DNA from: an uncultured Acidimicrobiales bacterium
Lineage (GTDB): Bacteria > Actinomycetota > Acidimicrobiia > Acidimicrobiales > SZUA-35
Length of the DNA stretch: 44,983 nucleotides
Assembly: GCA_937922045.1 (NCBI GenBank)
Contig: CAKZXA010000008.1
Location: 1 to 44,983, forward strand
Reading direction: 5' to 3'
The position numbers were made by a program, and so were the translations under genes. Of the stretch, positions 9,408 through 18,047 are shown one piece after another; position 1 is the stretch's first letter, and each line of letters opens with the position of its first letter. The notes beneath the pieces are model-generated. The model worked only from the letters and a program-made list of their open reading frames with translations. It did not search any database and had not been told where the DNA came from.

Positions 9408-11194
9408 CACCGCCACCAAGCATGTCACCGGGTATGAGACTGCAATCGGGAGGCCAGGCTGCGGTCGAAGCGCTGCGAGCTGAGGGGGTTGGCCATGTCT
9501 TCGGTCTCATCGGTTCAGCCACGATGGAGCTATTCGATGCGCTCTACGACGTTGCCGACGACGGGATGCGATTCATCGGCGTGCACGATGAACGAACCGG
9601 AACCCACATGGCCGACGGGTATGCCCGGGCCTCGGGCAAGGCCGGGGTGATCGTGGCCGGCCAAAACGGTCCTGGCGCGGCCAACCTGGTCACCGGCCTA
9701 GCCCAGGCCAAGGCCGCCTACTCGCCGGTGATCGCCTTGGCGGGCGCTCTCGCTTCGGGCCATGTCTACCGCGATGCCTTCCAGGAGGTCGACCAGCAAG
9801 CCCTCTTCGCTCCAGTCACCAAGAAGGTGTGGACCGCGCCCTCGGTCGACCGGGTTCCCGAACTTGTGCGAGAGGCGTTTCGGGTGGCAATGTCGCCCCG
9901 CCGAGGACCCGTACAGCTGAACCTGCCGCGAGATGTTCTCTCGGCCCAGGCCGAGTTCGCACCGATGCAGGCCCCGACCCAGTACCGAAACCACAGCGCA
10001 CCCGGTCCGGACGCGGCGTCGGTGCGAGCAGCAGCCGAGATGCTCGTGCAGGCCGAGCGGCCCGTGATCGTGGCTGGCGGCGGCATCAAGAACAGCGTTC
10101 TCGAGCTAGGTTTGGAGGCGGCCGAAGCTGCGCTCGGGTTGGCCGAAGCTCTCGATTGCCCGATCGTGACCTCACCAGGCCATGGCGACGCCGTACCTCA
10201 CAGCCACCGATTGAACGGCGGGCAGATGGGGCCGCGAGGCAACGTGGTGGCATCACGCCAGGTGCAGGAAGCCGATGTGATCTTGGCTTTGGGCACCAGG
10301 CTCGGCTTCAACAGCACTTTCTATTCCTACGACAACGTGAACGCCGAAGCCAAGATCATCCACGTCGAGTTGGAACCGACGGCGATCGGCCGCTTCTTTC
10401 CCGTGGCGCTCGGCATCTGGGCCGACGCAGTGCAAACAGCGCAAGCTCTAACGAGCGCTCTGCCCAAGGCTCGGGACCGGCTTGCCATCAGCGCTCAAGC
10501 CGACGCTCAGAGAATGGCGTGGACAGCATCGTTCGAGGCCGATCGAGCGAGCCACCTCACCAACCGCGACGCAAATGCGGTAACCACCGATCCGGCCCAG
10601 CCCTCAGGCGTGTTCAAGGCACTGCGCTCGGTGCTTCCCGCCGACACCATCATCACCATGGACGCGGGCACGCTCTGCCTACAAGCCCATGACGCCCTCG
10701 ACTACCACACCCCCGGCAGCCTGTTCACCCCACTCGACTTCGGACTCGTCGGCTTCTCGTATGCCTGCGGGCTCGGGGCCAAACTCGCCCGCCCTGATCG
10801 CCCGGTGGTGAGCCTGATGGGCGACGGCGGTTGCGGTATGACCACCTCCGAGCTGTCGACAGCTGTCGACAACGACATCAAGACGGTGACGGTGGTGCTA
10901 AACAACAAATGTTGGGGAGCGGAGAAGGCCTACCAGCGAGACTTCTTTGACGGACGCTACATCGGCGCCGACGTTTCAAGCCCACCGTTTGACAAGCTGG
11001 CCGAGCTTTACGGTGCCAAAGGTTTCCGGGCCGAATCGGTGGCCGATGTGGCCGGGGCGGTCGAAGCAGCTCTCGCCTGCGATGCGCCCGCTGTTGTCGA
11101 CGTAGCCGTCGACCCCGATGCCCTCTACAGCTTCCGCCGCGATAGCTTTACCCACCGAATCGCTAACATCTCAGGAGCCGGTCGAGGGCGCTAG
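9404..11194 (+). CDS. ThDP-dependent enzyme, acetolactate-synthase/sulfoacetaldehyde-acetyltransferase-like
   Basis: 596 residues with the three-domain ThDP layout. The N-terminal Pyr domain has the catalytic Glu in HDERTGTHMADGYAR (near 62) and the loop GQNGPGAANLVTG. The central domain has ERPVIVAGGGIKNS and ALGTRLGFNS. The C-terminal PP domain carries the cofactor motif GDGGCGMTTSELSTA ... NN (near 472-500). The Pyr domain opening GLIGSATMELFDAL and PVQLNLPRD resemble acetolactate synthase and Xsc-type enzymes, but no regulatory subunit gene is near. This argues for a catabolic enzyme (2-oxoacid decarboxylase, or acyl/acetyl-phosphate forming) rather than branched-chain synthesis. It is the last gene of the operon; its stop lies in a 21-nt tandem repeat. 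Confidence 0.85.
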   Translation: MTPPPSMSPGMRLQSGGQAAVEALRAEGVGHVFGLIGSATMELFDALYDVADDGMRFIGVHDERTGTHMADGYARASGKAGVIVAGQNGPGAANLVTGLAQAKAAYSPVIALAGALASGHVYRDAFQEVDQQALFAPVTKKVWTAPSVDRVPELVREAFRVAMSPRRGPVQLNLPRDVLSAQAEFAPMQAPTQYRNHSAPGPDAASVRAAAEMLVQAERPVIVAGGGIKNSVLELGLEAAEAALGLAEALDCPIVTSPGHGDAVPHSHRLNGGQMGPRGNVVASRQVQEADVILALGTRLGFNSTFYSYDNVNAEAKIIHVELEPTAIGRFFPVALGIWADAVQTAQALTSALPKARDRLAISAQADAQRMAWTASFEADRASHLTNRDANAVTTDPAQPSGVFKALRSVLPADTIITMDAGTLCLQAHDALDYHTPGSLFTPLDFGLVGFSYACGLGAKLARPDRPVVSLMGDGGCGMTTSELSTAVDNDIKTVTVVLNNKCWGAEKAYQRDFFDGRYIGADVSSPPFDKLAELYGAKGFRAESVADVAGAVEAALACDAPAVVDVAVDPDALYSFRRDSFTHRIANISGAGRGR

Positions 11195-11229
11195 CCGCCA
11201 GCGGTAAAGCGATAGCCGCCAGCGGTAAA
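11188..11229. repeat. 21-nt tandem repeat at the ThDP gene stop codon
   Basis: Two copies of GC-G-(C/A)-TAGCCGCCAGCGGTAAA (11188-11208, 11209-11229; one mismatch). The TAG in copy 1 is the stop codon of the ThDP gene. A degenerate TAGCGGC pair (minus strand) continues to the stop of the convergent PBP gene. Confidence 0.85.
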
Positions 11230-11246
11230 ACCCAAGCCGCTAGCCG

Positions 11247-14200
11247 CTAACCGCCGCCTGCGTCGACGTCGACGTCAACATCGTCGTCAGCGACGAGCCC
11301 GTCACCGTCCACAGGGTTTGCGTCTGCACCATCTCGACCGTTGCCGCGACGTCGGCGCTTCTCTTCGGTCGTCGTCGACTGACCCACATCTTCATCAACG
11401 CCATCACCCGGCTGTGTGGTGTCGGTCGTTTCGGTGCTGCTGGTGTTGTTCGGATCGTTGGGATCGAGCGTGTCGGTGCTGCTGGTGTTGTTCGGATCGT
11501 TGGGATCGAGCGTGTCGGTGCTGCTGGTGTTATTCGGATCGTTGGGATCGAGTGTGGTCGGTGACGCAGGATCGATGGTGGTGGTCGAGACACGCTCATC
11601 CTCGGGAATGGTGCTTCCCTCCATGTCGATAGGAATACACGGCACCGTCGTTACCGGCGCAAAGCCGCCGCCGCCATTGTCGTTGCCTCCGCCATTGTCA
11701 CCATTGCCATTGCCGTTGCCGTTGCCATTGCCGTTTCCATTGCCGTTGTTGCCGTCACTGTTGCCTTGGAAGCCGACCCGGTAGCCCAGAATCGCCGACT
11801 CGCCGAGGGCGCCACCAAAGCCACCCGAACCTGAGCCGGAGCCAAGATCACCAGCTCCGCCAAGCCAGATCAGCGCTTCCTCATCCGAGCCTTCAGCACC
11901 CTCACCGTTTTGCGCGGCTTCGGCTTGCGCCTGCGCAACCAGCGCAGGGTCGGGCTCGGCGCAGGGCACCTGCGTGGTCAGCAGCTCCTGGCCGATGACC
12001 CTCAAGTCCGACGACGGTTGCTCCGAAGGCAAAGACTCGCAGGGCTCGTCGTTGGCGGTGACAGCGGTCATGAAGTCATGCCACATTTCGGCCGGGATGG
12101 AGCCACCCGCAACCTCTTCATAGTCTTCGCCGAAAAGATCGCTCGAACGCGGCTCAGCGAAGTCGCTCATCAACCACACGGGCCGGTTCTTGTCTTGTTT
12201 GAGCTCTTTCTCGGTCAGCGTCAACACCAGCGCTTCGTACTCCTCTGCCGTCATCTCGACACCATCGCGTACCGGGTAGTTCTTGTCCGGCTCGGGTGGA
12301 TCGGGGTAGCCCATCCACACCGAGGTCGTGTAACCACAGGTAAAGCCGGTGAACCAGGCGTCCTTGTAGTCGTCGGTGGTTCCGGTCTTGCCCATCACGG
12401 CCCGCTCGGTGCCGTCTTCGGCGATCAGCCGGGCGTTCTTGCCGGTTCCGCTCTGTACAACACCGCTCAGCGCGTAGTTGACCTGTCGAGCGACCGTGGG
12501 GTTGAGAACTTCCTCACCCTGACGCTGGGCGTTGCCCGTCGGGTTGCTACCAGAGCAATCGGTGCCTGCGGTTGGATACCAGCACAACACGTTGCCGTCA
12601 GCGTCCTCGATACGGTCGATGACCACCGGATCGAGCCGCACACCCTCATTGGCGAATGTGGAATACACCGTGGCCATCTCCAACGGCCCGACCACCTCAG
12701 GGCCGAGCGGCAATGAATCGACTGCCTTTATCGGTGCCGTGATGCCAAGTCGACGAGCCATATCGGCCACCTGCTCGTTGCCGACCTCTTGGCCCATCTT
12801 CAAGTAGATGATGTTCGACGAAAAGGTGGTGGCCTCGAGGACGGTTCGATGGTTAGGCCAGCTGTTGTCGAAACCTCGGTAGGTCTCGTCACTAAGCCTG
12901 ATCGTGCCCCGGTCGTAGTACGACAGAGGCGAGAAACCCTGCTCGATAAACTCGGCCAGCACAATCGGTTTCATGGTTGAGCCCGGCTGGAAGCCCGAGC
13001 CGCCACCGTCTCGTCCCGTGGCCAGGTTGACCTGGGGTGAAGGATTGTTGGCGGCACCGTTCCAATCGGAACCGCCCATCATGGCCACGACGCGGCCCTG
13101 ATCGTCGAGGGTGACGAGAGAACCGAGCGGCATGAAAACATTCGAGGGGTCTAGACGATCGTTCACCGTTTGATGAGCGAGGCGTTGAAGATCGGGGTCG
13201 AGCGTGGTGTAAACCCGGATGCCGGTGCGGTAGTACGACTCGTCGGGGAAGATCTCCTTCAGCCGCTTGCGCACGGTTTCCACGAAGTAGTCGGTGCCGA
13301 AGTCGCTGCCCTTCACGTTGCCGAGCCCTTTCGACTCGACCCCGGCGGAGACGGTGAGCCAGGGATCACTATTGGCTTGGTCCTGCTGCACCTCGGTGAT
13401 GTAGCCCACCTGGGTCATCAGTTCGAGGGTGATCGCTCGGCGACGATCGGCCTCCACGGGGTCACTGTTGTAGTCGGCGACCGGTGGGTTACGAATGAGA
13501 CCAGCCAGGTAGGCAGCTTCGGGCAAGGTGAGATCGACGGCGTCCTTGTCGAAGTAGTTTCGGGCCGCGGCCTGCACGCCATAGGCCCGACGACCAAACC
13601 AAACCCGGTTCAGGTAGCGCTCAAGAACATCTTGTTTGGCCATGAGCTTGGCGTCGATCCCTTCGGGGACAGCGCCGCCATAGGTGGCTTCCAACTCCTC
13701 GTCGAACTGTTCGGTCAGCTCTTGTTCGAACTTGATGGCACGCACGATCTCTCGACCCTTGCGAGCGAAACCGGCCGAGTCGAGGCCACGAGCGGTGTCT
13801 CTTGAGGAAAGCTTGATGTACTGCTGGGTGATGGTCGAACCACCCTGGATCGCGCCCCCCGAACCAAAGATCTTGTTCTTGACCCCCTGATACCCAGCGC
13901 GGCCTAGACCGACCGGATCGATACCGCTGTGCTCAAAGTAGCTCTTGTCTTCGGTGGCGATTACGGCCTGGATCAAGACATCGGGGATTTCCTCGTAAGC
14001 GATAAAGACCCGATCCTCACCGCCGAGCGATAGCTCGTTGGTCGCACTATCCACATCACAGTTGGTCTCGACCTCTGCGGTGCAGATATAGCTGGTGGCA
14101 ATGAGGTCCTCGAAGTCGTCCTCCGTCAGCTCGACCTGGCTGGCGAAGTTCCAGACGATGGCGAGCGCCACTCCGGCGAGAATGGCCAGAACGAAGAAGA

Positions 14201-14288
14201 ACCGCCGGAAACGCCAAAGAGGGTTCCGGCGCCTGTTTTTCATGGGGGCTGGCCCAGACAGGGGCCCATAGGAAAAGTTCGTAGCCAT
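11247..14288 (-). CDS. ponA: Bifunctional class A penicillin-binding protein
   Basis: 1013 residues. A short cytoplasmic Arg-rich start is followed by one membrane segment (about 30-50). The GT51 glycosyltransferase domain has EDKSYFEHSGID (near 112), GGSTITQQ (near 153) and KFEQEL. The transpeptidase has SxxK as GSTMK (near 436), SSN in TFSSNII, and KTG in MGKTGTTDDYK (near 633). It polymerises and cross-links peptidoglycan outside the membrane. The C-terminal ~250 residues are low complexity: Gly/Ser run, an alternating Asn-Gly stretch, and three copies of a 14-residue unit TLDPNDPNNTSSTD. This is the usual actinobacterial PonA neighbourhood, with DUF5318 directly upstream (44 bp). Confidence 0.95.
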   Translation of the reverse strand: MATNFSYGPLSGPAPMKNRRRNPLWRFRRFFFVLAILAGVALAIVWNFASQVELTEDDFEDLIATSYICTAEVETNCDVDSATNELSLGGEDRVFIAYEEIPDVLIQAVIATEDKSYFEHSGIDPVGLGRAGYQGVKNKIFGSGGAIQGGSTITQQYIKLSSRDTARGLDSAGFARKGREIVRAIKFEQELTEQFDEELEATYGGAVPEGIDAKLMAKQDVLERYLNRVWFGRRAYGVQAAARNYFDKDAVDLTLPEAAYLAGLIRNPPVADYNSDPVEADRRRAITLELMTQVGYITEVQQDQANSDPWLTVSAGVESKGLGNVKGSDFGTDYFVETVRKRLKEIFPDESYYRTGIRVYTTLDPDLQRLAHQTVNDRLDPSNVFMPLGSLVTLDDQGRVVAMMGGSDWNGAANNPSPQVNLATGRDGGGSGFQPGSTMKPIVLAEFIEQGFSPLSYYDRGTIRLSDETYRGFDNSWPNHRTVLEATTFSSNIIYLKMGQEVGNEQVADMARRLGITAPIKAVDSLPLGPEVVGPLEMATVYSTFANEGVRLDPVVIDRIEDADGNVLCWYPTAGTDCSGSNPTGNAQRQGEEVLNPTVARQVNYALSGVVQSGTGKNARLIAEDGTERAVMGKTGTTDDYKDAWFTGFTCGYTTSVWMGYPDPPEPDKNYPVRDGVEMTAEEYEALVLTLTEKELKQDKNRPVWLMSDFAEPRSSDLFGEDYEEVAGGSIPAEMWHDFMTAVTANDEPCESLPSEQPSSDLRVIGQELLTTQVPCAEPDPALVAQAQAEAAQNGEGAEGSDEEALIWLGGAGDLGSGSGSGGFGGALGESAILGYRVGFQGNSDGNNGNGNGNGNGNGNGNGDNGGGNDNGGGGFAPVTTVPCIPIDMEGSTIPEDERVSTTTIDPASPTTLDPNDPNNTSSTDTLDPNDPNNTSSTDTLDPNDPNNTSSTETTDTTQPGDGVDEDVGQSTTTEEKRRRRGNGRDGADANPVDGDGLVADDDVDVDVDAGGG
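11431..11556 (-). repeat. Three 42-bp tandem repeats in the PBP C-terminus
   Basis: Three almost identical 42-nt units (11431-11472, 11473-11514, 11515-11556) encode TLDPNDPNNTSST(D/E). The high nucleotide identity implies recent expansion and probable length variation between strains. The segment is extracellular and probably flexible. Confidence 0.9.
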
Positions 14289-14331
14289 AAATATCTAGCG
14301 CCTTAGCTGTCGTGCCATATCTCGGTCGAAA

Positions 14332-14748
14332 TCAACCTGAGACCGCGTAGGACTCCCGCAAATGATTCCACCAGCACTGACGACATACCTCAATCGTGTA
14401 GCAAGTTGAAGGTTTACCACGTTTCCGAAGCTTCTGGGCATCGGACAGCGTAGCGACCACGCGGCCGGACTTGGGCAAGCTGGCGCCGAAGGCGAACGTG
14501 ACAGAAACGAGGTCATCACCTTCACAAATCGGGCAACAATCATCCAGCGGCTGACCCCAGTTGTGCGCTACTCGGCGCAGCTCGGGTTGTGCATCGCACA
14601 TTTCGTGAGTGCTGCGATCGCCGCGTTTGTAGGCCTCAACCGCCCGCTGGCGGGCTAGCCGATAGCTGACCACTCCTTCCGCCGAACCAGTCGAAGCCTG
14701 GCTGCGTTGGAAGGTGGCGCCGGGCGGCGACTGATTTGTAGAGGTCAC
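14332..14748 (-). CDS. DUF5318 zinc-ribbon-like protein
   Basis: 138 residues with two Cys pairs, CCPIC and CRQC, spaced like a zinc ribbon, plus the conserved VSYRLARQRAVEAYKRGDRS opening and CDAQPELRRVA segment. This matches the small actinobacterial DUF5318 family, typically encoded directly upstream of ponA. Function is not known; the Cys arrangement suggests metal binding. It lies 44 bp upstream of the PBP gene on the same strand, so co-transcription is likely. Confidence 0.85.
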   Translation of the reverse strand: MTSTNQSPPGATFQRSQASTGSAEGVVSYRLARQRAVEAYKRGDRSTHEMCDAQPELRRVAHNWGQPLDDCCPICEGDDLVSVTFAFGASLPKSGRVVATLSDAQKLRKRGKPSTCYTIEVCRQCWWNHLRESYAVSG

Positions 14749-14787
14749 GAGGCACCACTCACCTCACCCAGGGTAGCGACGATCAAC

Positions 14788-16056
14788 CTAAGAGTCTTGT
14801 CGAAGCCATCGGCTCAGCAATTCGACCGCCTCCGAGTGGCTCATCGGCCCATGCTCTAACCGGTGGTTTTGCAGGTACTTTTGGGCCTCTCCGACCCTTG
14901 GCCCCGGCTCCAAACCGCCAATGGTAAGAATTTCGGCTCCAGAGAGCGGTGAGTCCAGATCGGAAAGATTTTCACTCGTCGACAATCGATCGAGCGTCGC
15001 CACCGCCTCTGCGTCACCCTGGTTGATGGCCAGCTTCCGCAGATCATCGACCAGGTCTTTGCCCACCAGAGCAGCCGCCCGCCGTACCGAAGCGTCGGTT
15101 GGTCCAGCCGATTGGATCATCTCAATCGCTGTGAGTAGCCGCACCGTGTCACGACGGTGCTGGTTCGAGTAGCGCAGGCTGCGCAGAGCCTCATCAGCGC
15201 CCTCGGAACCGAGACCGCTCAGGAGACCCGCTCGGCGAACCAGCGGGCCACCCTCGCTGGCCGCCAGCTCGAGTGTGCTGCGACCCACGTCGTCGGCGAG
15301 ATCGCGGCGGCCGAGAATCGCCTGGTCTAGAACACCGGTGCGATCGAGCAAAGCCAGGCCCGTCGACGGGTCAGGCAAGGCGAGGAGCCGCTCCAGCTCG
15401 CCGGCGACCCGCTCAGGCGACACGATCGATAGACGCGATGCGTGGTCGAACGCCGCCTGTTCAAGCCCTGGCTCCGGCGCCAGTTTGAATCGGGCTGCGA
15501 ACCGAGCGGCCCGCATCAGGCGCAATGGGTCGTCGTTGAACGACACGTCGGGAGACAGTGGGGTCCGCAAGATCGAGGCGGTGAGATCGGCGACCCCACC
15601 GTAGGGGTCGAGGATGACCGCGACGGCATCATTGGCCGTCACAGGCACCGGTAGCTCGATGGCGATGGCGTTGATCGTGAAGTCGCGGCGCGATAAGTCC
15701 TCATCGAGGTCATCCCCGAAGCTCACGCTCGGCTTGCGCGACTCGGGATCGTAGGCCTCTGCCCGATGGGTCGTGATCTCCAGGTCCCACGAGGCTAAAC
15801 GCACCCCGATCGTGCCGAAGCGTTCGCCCTGCGTCCACAAGGCTTCAACCTCGCGTCCGATACAGCGCTTGATGTCGGCAGGACGGGCATCGGTGGTGAG
15901 GTCGACGTCGTAGCCGGGCTGACCGAGCAGAAGGTCGCGCACGATGCCACCCACCAGGTAAAGGCGGAAGCCAGCGGCAACGAAACGCTCGGCCAAGGGA
16001 TTGACCACCTGAACGAGGGGTTGGAGACGCTGGGTTATCTCAGCTGAGCTGATCAA
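14788..16056 (-). CDS. pcnA: CCA tRNA nucleotidyltransferase / poly(A)-polymerase family, no visible HD domain
   Basis: 422 residues from a TTG at 16056, which overlaps the end of the deacetylase gene; an ATG at 16275 in frame only adds out-of-frame deacetylase sequence. Head domain: LYLVGGIVRDLLLGQ, catalytic acids in YDVDLTTDARP, RRDFTINAIA, DPYGGVADL, and FNDDPLRLMRAARFAARF. It adds or repairs the 3' CCA of tRNAs. Mycobacterial homologues are ~480 residues with a C-terminal HD motif; here no clear HD pair is visible and the C-terminal half is divergent. Its position next to ponA/DUF5318 and opposite DUF6049 is the standard near-oriC arrangement. Confidence 0.88.
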   Translation of the reverse strand: MISSAEITQRLQPLVQVVNPLAERFVAAGFRLYLVGGIVRDLLLGQPGYDVDLTTDARPADIKRCIGREVEALWTQGERFGTIGVRLASWDLEITTHRAEAYDPESRKPSVSFGDDLDEDLSRRDFTINAIAIELPVPVTANDAVAVILDPYGGVADLTASILRTPLSPDVSFNDDPLRLMRAARFAARFKLAPEPGLEQAAFDHASRLSIVSPERVAGELERLLALPDPSTGLALLDRTGVLDQAILGRRDLADDVGRSTLELAASEGGPLVRRAGLLSGLGSEGADEALRSLRYSNQHRRDTVRLLTAIEMIQSAGPTDASVRRAAALVGKDLVDDLRKLAINQGDAEAVATLDRLSTSENLSDLDSPLSGAEILTIGGLEPGPRVGEAQKYLQNHRLEHGPMSHSEAVELLSRWLRQDS

Positions 16057-17098
16057 GGTGGGCTCGCCTCGCGAGGTCGACGTACTCGGCGGCCTGGGTG
16101 TCGTCGACGTGAGCCCGCTCCGAGGCCGCTTCAGGCCGGAACTCCTCCCCGACCAGGGCAGCGGCCACGGCCCCTGCGCTGTCGGCCAGTGCCTGCAGGT
16201 CATAGCCACCTTCGAGGAAGACGAGGCGGTGGCCGGGCGGCACGATCTCCACGATCTGCGAGACCAGATCGGCATAGTCGGCCGACGTGAGCCCGAGGTT
16301 CGTCAGCGGGTCGGCTCGGTGCCCATCGAAACCGGCCGACACGAGCACCCAGGTCGGGGCGAAGGCTTCAATGATCGGGAGCACGACCGTGTCGAATGCA
16401 GCCCGGTAGGTAACACCTCCGGTGCTGGCCGGCACCGCAATGTTCACCGTCGAGCCGCTGCCTTCACCATCACCGGTCTCGTCGGGTCGCCCCGTGTAGG
16501 GGTACCACGGGAACTGGTGAAAGCTAACGAACAGCACATCGGGGTTCTGATAGAAGATGTCTTGCGTGCCGTTGCCATGATGAGCGTCGACATCGACGAT
16601 GACGACCCGCTCTCCTTCATCGGCCAACGACTGAGCAGCCACCGCAATGTTGTTGAACAGGCAGAAACCCATCTGCCGTTCGGCGGTAGCGTGATGACCC
16701 GGCGGGCGAACCACCGACCAACCAACGTCGGCCTCACCGGCTCGCAGGCGGTCGATCAGATCGAGCCCCGCTCCCGCGGCCCGAGAGGCGGCCTCGGCCG
16801 ACTCGGAACTCACCGTGGTATCGGCGTCGATAGCGCCGCCGCCGGCACTCGCTAACTCTTGCAGCCGGTCGTAAAGATAGGGGTTGTGCACCCGGTCGAT
16901 CTTGGTTCGGTCCACCAGCGGAGCCTCCACCCACCGCAGGGCCTCGCCTAGCTTGGCCGCCTCAAGACCGCGACGCACCGCCACCAGCCGCTGGGCGCTC
17001 TCGGGGTGGCCGGCTCCAGGATTGTGAAGCTCACACACCTCATGGGTGGCGATGATCAACCCAGAAGAGCCGGTGTGCGACCCGGTAGATACAGCCAT
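16040..17098 (-). CDS. Class II histone-deacetylase-like amidohydrolase
   Basis: 352 residues covering a complete deacetylase fold. Motifs: RPPGHHA with the catalytic His pair, zinc-site DVDAHHGNGT, SAGFDGHRADPL, and GGYDL near the C-terminus. In bacteria this family deacetylates acetylated lysines, polyamines or related amides (acetoin-utilisation AcuC/APAH group). It overlaps the pcnA start by 17 nt, so they are coupled. The gene is divergent from the GNAT acetyltransferase (90 bp between starts), an acetylase/deacetylase pairing that may or may not be meaningful. Confidence 0.92.
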   Translation of the reverse strand: MAVSTGSHTGSSGLIIATHEVCELHNPGAGHPESAQRLVAVRRGLEAAKLGEALRWVEAPLVDRTKIDRVHNPYLYDRLQELASAGGGAIDADTTVSSESAEAASRAAGAGLDLIDRLRAGEADVGWSVVRPPGHHATAERQMGFCLFNNIAVAAQSLADEGERVVIVDVDAHHGNGTQDIFYQNPDVLFVSFHQFPWYPYTGRPDETGDGEGSGSTVNIAVPASTGGVTYRAAFDTVVLPIIEAFAPTWVLVSAGFDGHRADPLTNLGLTSADYADLVSQIVEIVPPGHRLVFLEGGYDLQALADSAGAVAAALVGEEFRPEAASERAHVDDTQAAEYVDLARRAHLDQLS

Positions 17099-17188
17099 AT
17101 CTTCACGCTACCCCGTAGGGCCCCATCGGCGCTCGTCAAGGTCTGTGGCCGGTCCGCTGCCGCTGGCTCCAGCAATCAAGTAGGCTTG

Positions 17189-18001
17189 ATGACGGTGGAA
17201 AACGCCGCCGCGTTACAGCGCGCAAACGAGGGACCCATCCTCGGGAAGGGTCGAATGCCGCAGGGGTCTTGGCGGACCCGTCGGCGGCTTCGTATTGTCC
17301 CGTGGCGTGGAGATCCATCGTGCATGCTGCTTGGCCCAGCTCGTGGCGGCAGGCGACCGACCGCCGCCGACATCCGCCGCGCCGCCCTTGAACTGGAGAA
17401 AGCAGGGGTCCGGCGTCTCGTAACCCCCGCCATGAACCGCTTTGAGGCCGAGGCCTTCTATCAGGCCGGGTTCGCCCATCTCGAAGCCCTTCACCTTCTG
17501 CTTTGTCGTCTCAACCGAGTCGACCTTTCCGATCTCTCGGTAAAGGCCGACTCGATAGGTCTCGCCACCGGCAGACGGTGGCATCTCGACGGCATGCTCG
17601 ACGTCGACGCCAAAGCGTTCCACGGGTTCTGGCGGTTCGACCACCTCGCCCTGAAGGAGGCCAGAACCGCGACCCCTTCACAACTCACCCGCTTTGCCTA
17701 CCCGGTCAGGCGAGGGTTGGCACAAGGTGTAGCGAGGCGGCCCGTCGGCTATGCCGTCACCGGAAGGGCCGGCAACCGGGGCTACCTCCAACGCCTCGCT
17801 GTCGATCCAGACCACCAGGGGCAAGGCCTCGGCACCCTCCTGGTGCATGACGCCTTCCGATGGCTCCGACGACGCGGTGCCGATACCTGCCTGGTCAACA
17901 CGCAGGAATCCAACAAGCGAGCACTCGCCCTCTATGAACATCTCGGCTTCGAACGACAGAACGAGGGCCTCGTCGTGTTGCGTTGGGATCTAGCCCCATG
18001 A
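17189..18001 (+). CDS. GNAT-family N-acetyltransferase
   Basis: 270 residues from the ATG at 17189; the in-frame extension upstream to 17006 runs into the promoter region and the divergent gene. The C-terminal half has the GNAT acetyl-CoA site: YLQRLAVDPDHQGQGLGTLL, then NTQESNKRALALYEHLGF. The N-terminal ~130 residues are poorly conserved and may be a degenerate second GNAT fold. In mycobacteria this slot, between pcnA and DUF6049, holds a Nudix gene (mutT4); here an acetyltransferase takes it. The acceptor is unknown. Confidence 0.85.
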   Translation: MTVENAAALQRANEGPILGKGRMPQGSWRTRRRLRIVPWRGDPSCMLLGPARGGRRPTAADIRRAALELEKAGVRRLVTPAMNRFEAEAFYQAGFAHLEALHLLLCRLNRVDLSDLSVKADSIGLATGRRWHLDGMLDVDAKAFHGFWRFDHLALKEARTATPSQLTRFAYPVRRGLAQGVARRPVGYAVTGRAGNRGYLQRLAVDPDHQGQGLGTLLVHDAFRWLRRRGADTCLVNTQESNKRALALYEHLGFERQNEGLVVLRWDLAP

Positions 18002-18047
18002 GCCGCCGACATCATCTTCGCTCCGCCGCACCGGCCAGCGGTATGAC

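Noticed and set aside
9829-10692. 287-codon plus-strand frame rich in Arg/Gly
   Set aside because: Overlaps the ThDP enzyme in another frame; composition is typical of a shadow frame.
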